From assembly GCA_024645145.1 (NCBI GenBank), contig JAHEGL010000003.1:2519-18954 (forward strand): 16,436 nucleotides of DNA, written 5' to 3'. The notes below the pieces were generated by a model. That model searched no databases. It saw nothing but the letters and a program-made list of their open reading frames with translations, and was not told where the DNA came from. Shown here one piece after another: positions 14,645-16,436 of this stretch; the stretch's first letter is position 1; every line of letters starts with the position of its first letter. This stretch comes from Planktotalea sp. (lineage in GTDB: Bacteria > Pseudomonadota > Alphaproteobacteria > Rhodobacterales > Rhodobacteraceae). The translations under genes and the position numbers were made by a program.

Positions 14645-16159
14645 TTAAGAACTATTCGGCGGGTCGCTTTTCTTTCGTTCACGAGCCCATTCGATCTGTG
14701 GGATGTCCACTTTGGGGGACGGCGGCCAACCGTCTCCGCGTTGAGAATTCAAACTGCGATGCGGGGCCCATCGATAATCACGATCTGGCATACCAATTAG
14801 CTTGCCATCTTGGATCCAATTCAGATCAACACCATACATTTCACCGATGAGCCTTTCTTGCAGCGCCGTAAGCGTATCGGCATGCGCCGCATCTTGCGCG
14901 AGATTAACCATCTCATGCGGGTCCGCGCTCAGATCAAACAATTGCGAGTGGTTTCCGACCGGATAGTAGATCAGTTTGAACTGCGCATCGCGGATCATAC
15001 GGCTGGAGAAATCGTCTTCACCACATTCCCCATAAAGATGTTCTCGCGGCTTTGCAGAGACCATTGACTGGCCATCTACTGTATCGGGCACATCGATATC
15101 ACACAGGTCCAAAAGGGTCGGCATGATGTCTGCAAAAGCAACGAGTCTGTCATCAACAACGCCGTCGCTGACCTTTGGGTTGCCCTTGTTTGGCGACAGG
15201 ATCATGGGAATATTCGCAGAACTCTCATAGAATATTCGCTTTGCGGCCATATCATGGTTGCCCAACATATCACCGTGATCAGAAGTGAACATGATGATCG
15301 TGTCATCCAGAATACCCTCAAGTCGAAGCGTCCCAATCAGATAACGGATTTGATAATCAATTTGTGTGCAAAGTGCGTAGAACGCCTTTTTCGCGGCTTG
15401 CATCTGGGATTTGGAATAAAGGTTTGTGCGACTTAGCTGCGCCTGAATGGCAAAGGGGCGGTTGCTTTCGTCCTTGGCCCACTCTCCTACATAAGGCTCA
15501 TCTATTTTGACGTCTTGGTAAAGCTCCAAAAATGCCTGAGTCGGAACCAATGGCGGGTGCGGGTGGCGAAAGCCTAAATACCAAAACGCCGGCTTGGTCG
15601 GGTCGCGGCGCTTAATGGTTCGCGCCATATTGCGACCCGCCCAGCTTGTGGCATGGTGCACTTCATCCAAATGCCAAGGGCGCCAGTTATATTGATTGTT
15701 GGACATGCCGTGATCAAACTGTCGCCCGGCAAGCCCTTGATCACCAAGATAGATATCGTAATCATCCAAAGTGCCCCATTGAGGGCGTCCCTCATCGTCT
15801 AACAAAACAGAATCGAAGCCAATACGATCGCGCTGGGGGTGAACGTGAAGCTTGCCAACAGCGTCTGCCTGATAGCCCGCATCCCGAAATGCCTGCGCTA
15901 TTGTCGTAACATTCGGCATGCTCAGTTGATCGTTAAACACGCGATCGCCATGACTTTTGGGGGACATGCCGGTCATAAGCGTTCGGCGTGCAGGAATGCA
16001 CACAGGGCATTCCGAATACGCATTGGAATACCGCACTCCGCAAGCCGACAATTCATTTAATCCAGGGGTAATTATTGCATCGTTTCCAGCAAAGCCAAGG
16101 TGCTCTGCAGCCCAGTGATCCGTGCAGATTAGCAGTACATTCGGTTTCGTTTGACCCAC
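14645..16159 (-). CDS. Sulfatase (formylglycine-dependent, cytoplasmic type)
   Basis: The 504-residue protein is a type I sulfatase of the alkaline-phosphatase superfamily. The signature CPVCIPARRTLMTG gives C54 as the formylglycine residue in a C-x-P-x-R motif with R58. Other active-site candidates are D14 (CTDHW), K103 and H105 (GKLHVH), and D294/H295 (FTSDHGD). It hydrolyses organic sulfate esters after maturation by a formylglycine-generating enzyme, not seen in this window. No signal peptide is present, so it acts in the cytoplasm on imported substrate. I chose the GTG at 16157-16159, eight bases after a GGGAGGAG ribosome-binding site and directly before the conserved KPNVLLICTD strand; upstream ATG starts add a tail, the longest reaching into the insertion sequence end. 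Substrate is unknown; aryl, choline or other alkyl sulfates are all possible. Confidence 0.92.
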   Translation of the reverse strand: MGQTKPNVLLICTDHWAAEHLGFAGNDAIITPGLNELSACGVRYSNAYSECPVCIPARRTLMTGMSPKSHGDRVFNDQLSMPNVTTIAQAFRDAGYQADAVGKLHVHPQRDRIGFDSVLLDDEGRPQWGTLDDYDIYLGDQGLAGRQFDHGMSNNQYNWRPWHLDEVHHATSWAGRNMARTIKRRDPTKPAFWYLGFRHPHPPLVPTQAFLELYQDVKIDEPYVGEWAKDESNRPFAIQAQLSRTNLYSKSQMQAAKKAFYALCTQIDYQIRYLIGTLRLEGILDDTIIMFTSDHGDMLGNHDMAAKRIFYESSANIPMILSPNKGNPKVSDGVVDDRLVAFADIMPTLLDLCDIDVPDTVDGQSMVSAKPREHLYGECGEDDFSSRMIRDAQFKLIYYPVGNHSQLFDLSADPHEMVNLAQDAAHADTLTALQERLIGEMYGVDLNWIQDGKLIGMPDRDYRWAPHRSLNSQRGDGWPPSPKVDIPQIEWARERKKSDPPNSS

Positions 16160-16271
16160 GCTCAACTCCTCCCAGGTGTTGCTCTTCATCAAACCTAGCT
16201 TGTGTGAAAACATATAAATAGTGATAAAAAATATGTTTAACTTTACAATTCGGAATATTTTCAGAAACGGG
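16160..16271 (-). promoter_or_regulatory. AT-rich leader/promoter region of the sulfatase gene
   Basis: This stretch between the sulfatase start and the insertion-sequence end is clearly richer in A and T than its surroundings (about 16205-16262 in particular) and holds several TATTTT/TATTTA-like hexamers. No single -35/-10 pair stands out. It must carry the sulfatase promoter unless transcription enters from the insertion sequence. Confidence 0.35.
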
Positions 16272-16436
16272 TGAGCAGCCCCACTTGAGTGGTCCAATTT
16301 GAAAGTTAGTGCATGATTGGCCTTTGGTCCATCGGGATGTTGGCCTCTGGCGCAGGTGGGCGGTAGCCCAATGCACTGTGAGGTCTTTTGGTGTTGTAAT
16401 GTTTCCTCCAGCGTTCAATGATGATTTGGGCTTCAC
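16272..16436 (-). mobile_element. 3' end of an IS3-family insertion sequence
   Basis: The transposase C-terminus lies at the window edge, and past its stop the sequence ends in TGAGCAGCCCCACTTGAGTG (16272-16291), beginning with TG as IS3-family terminal inverted repeats do. The boundary at 16272 is inferred, since the other end is outside the window. Transposase orientation is the same as that of the sulfatase. Confidence 0.65.
16306..16436 (-). CDS. IS3-family transposase OrfB, C-terminal fragment (continues off the right edge)
   Basis: The last 43 codons before TAA (16306-16308) read EAQIIIERWRKHYNTKRPHS and then ALGYRPPAPEA. This is the hallmark C-terminus of the IS3-family DDE integrase (W-x3-YN-x3-PH-x-LG-x-PP). 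The frame stays open at the window edge, so the bulk of the gene lies beyond. A different-frame ORF over the same bases has no recognisable features. Confidence 0.9.
   Translation of the reverse strand, partial: EAQIIIERWRKHYNTKRPHSALGYRPPAPEANIPMDQRPIMH

Noticed and set aside
14641..14652. Perfect 12-bp palindrome GTTCTTAAGAAC at the sulfatase stop
   Set aside because: It has no loop or T-tract, includes the stop codon and occurs only once here; likely chance.
16160..16297. Longer N-terminus of the sulfatase (start at 16297 or 16189)
   Set aside because: The added residues run through an AT-rich promoter-like gap and the insertion-sequence end; the GTG at 16159 has a much better ribosome-binding site and meets the family's usual N-terminus.
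16053..16436. 127-codon minus-strand ORF reaching the right edge
   Set aside because: Another frame of the same bases gives an unmistakable IS3 transposase C-terminus, and the remainder overlaps the sulfatase start.
1..16436. CRISPR arrays, tRNA genes, phage genes or toxin-antitoxin pairs
   Set aside because: I looked for repeat-spacer periodicity, tRNA-like cloverleaf ends and typical small gene pairs on both strands and saw none.

Overview
The window reads as chromosomal accessory metabolism of an alphaproteobacterium, most likely a marine Roseobacter-group member (Rhodobacterales). This is inferred from protein style, moderate GC, and the mix of TRAP and TTT solute transporters with LysR/GntR-controlled catabolic genes; nothing in the window fixes the species. 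No tRNA, rRNA or CRISPR was seen, and no gene-free gap exceeds about 150 bases.

Left module (1-8618). An AHL-lactonase-like metallo-beta-lactamase (running off the left edge) and a GntR/FCD regulator lie on the minus strand. A divergent plus-strand set encodes a Tm-1-like (UPF0261) protein, a class II aldolase-family protein and a phytanoyl-CoA-dioxygenase-like Fe(II)/2-oxoglutarate oxygenase. Both control regions carry a pair of TTGYATRCAA-type palindromes spaced exactly 20 bp centre to centre, overlapping plausible -10/-35 elements. This ties the lactonase, the regulator and the catabolic genes into one probable GntR regulon. A LysR gene follows, convergent with the oxygenase and divergent from a tripartite tricarboxylate transporter (tctC-tctB-tctA). 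A LysR-type T-N11-A palindrome lies in that divergent gap. tctC is interrupted by a single in-frame TAA with its full reading frame preserved on both sides. The substrate is unknown; a sugar acid, lactone or hydroxy-carboxylate is a guess.

Right module (8619-16271). A complete TRAP transporter (dctP-dctQ-dctM, minus strand) diverges from an arylsulfotransferase-like protein with N-terminal EF-hands and no visible export signal. The gap between them holds a strong T-N11-A inverted repeat. A second LysR gene ends on overlapping stop codons with the arylsulfotransferase. Upstream of it are a 22-codon candidate ORF with a strong ribosome-binding site and a cytoplasmic-type sulfatase with a formylglycine (CxPxR) motif. 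A sulfate-ester uptake and sulfate transfer/removal pathway is the natural reading. The TRAP binding protein lacks the usual carboxylate-binding arginine, which fits a non-carboxylate ligand.

Right edge (16272-16436). The 3' end of an IS3-family transposase and a probable terminal inverted repeat sit about 110 bp upstream of the sulfatase start.
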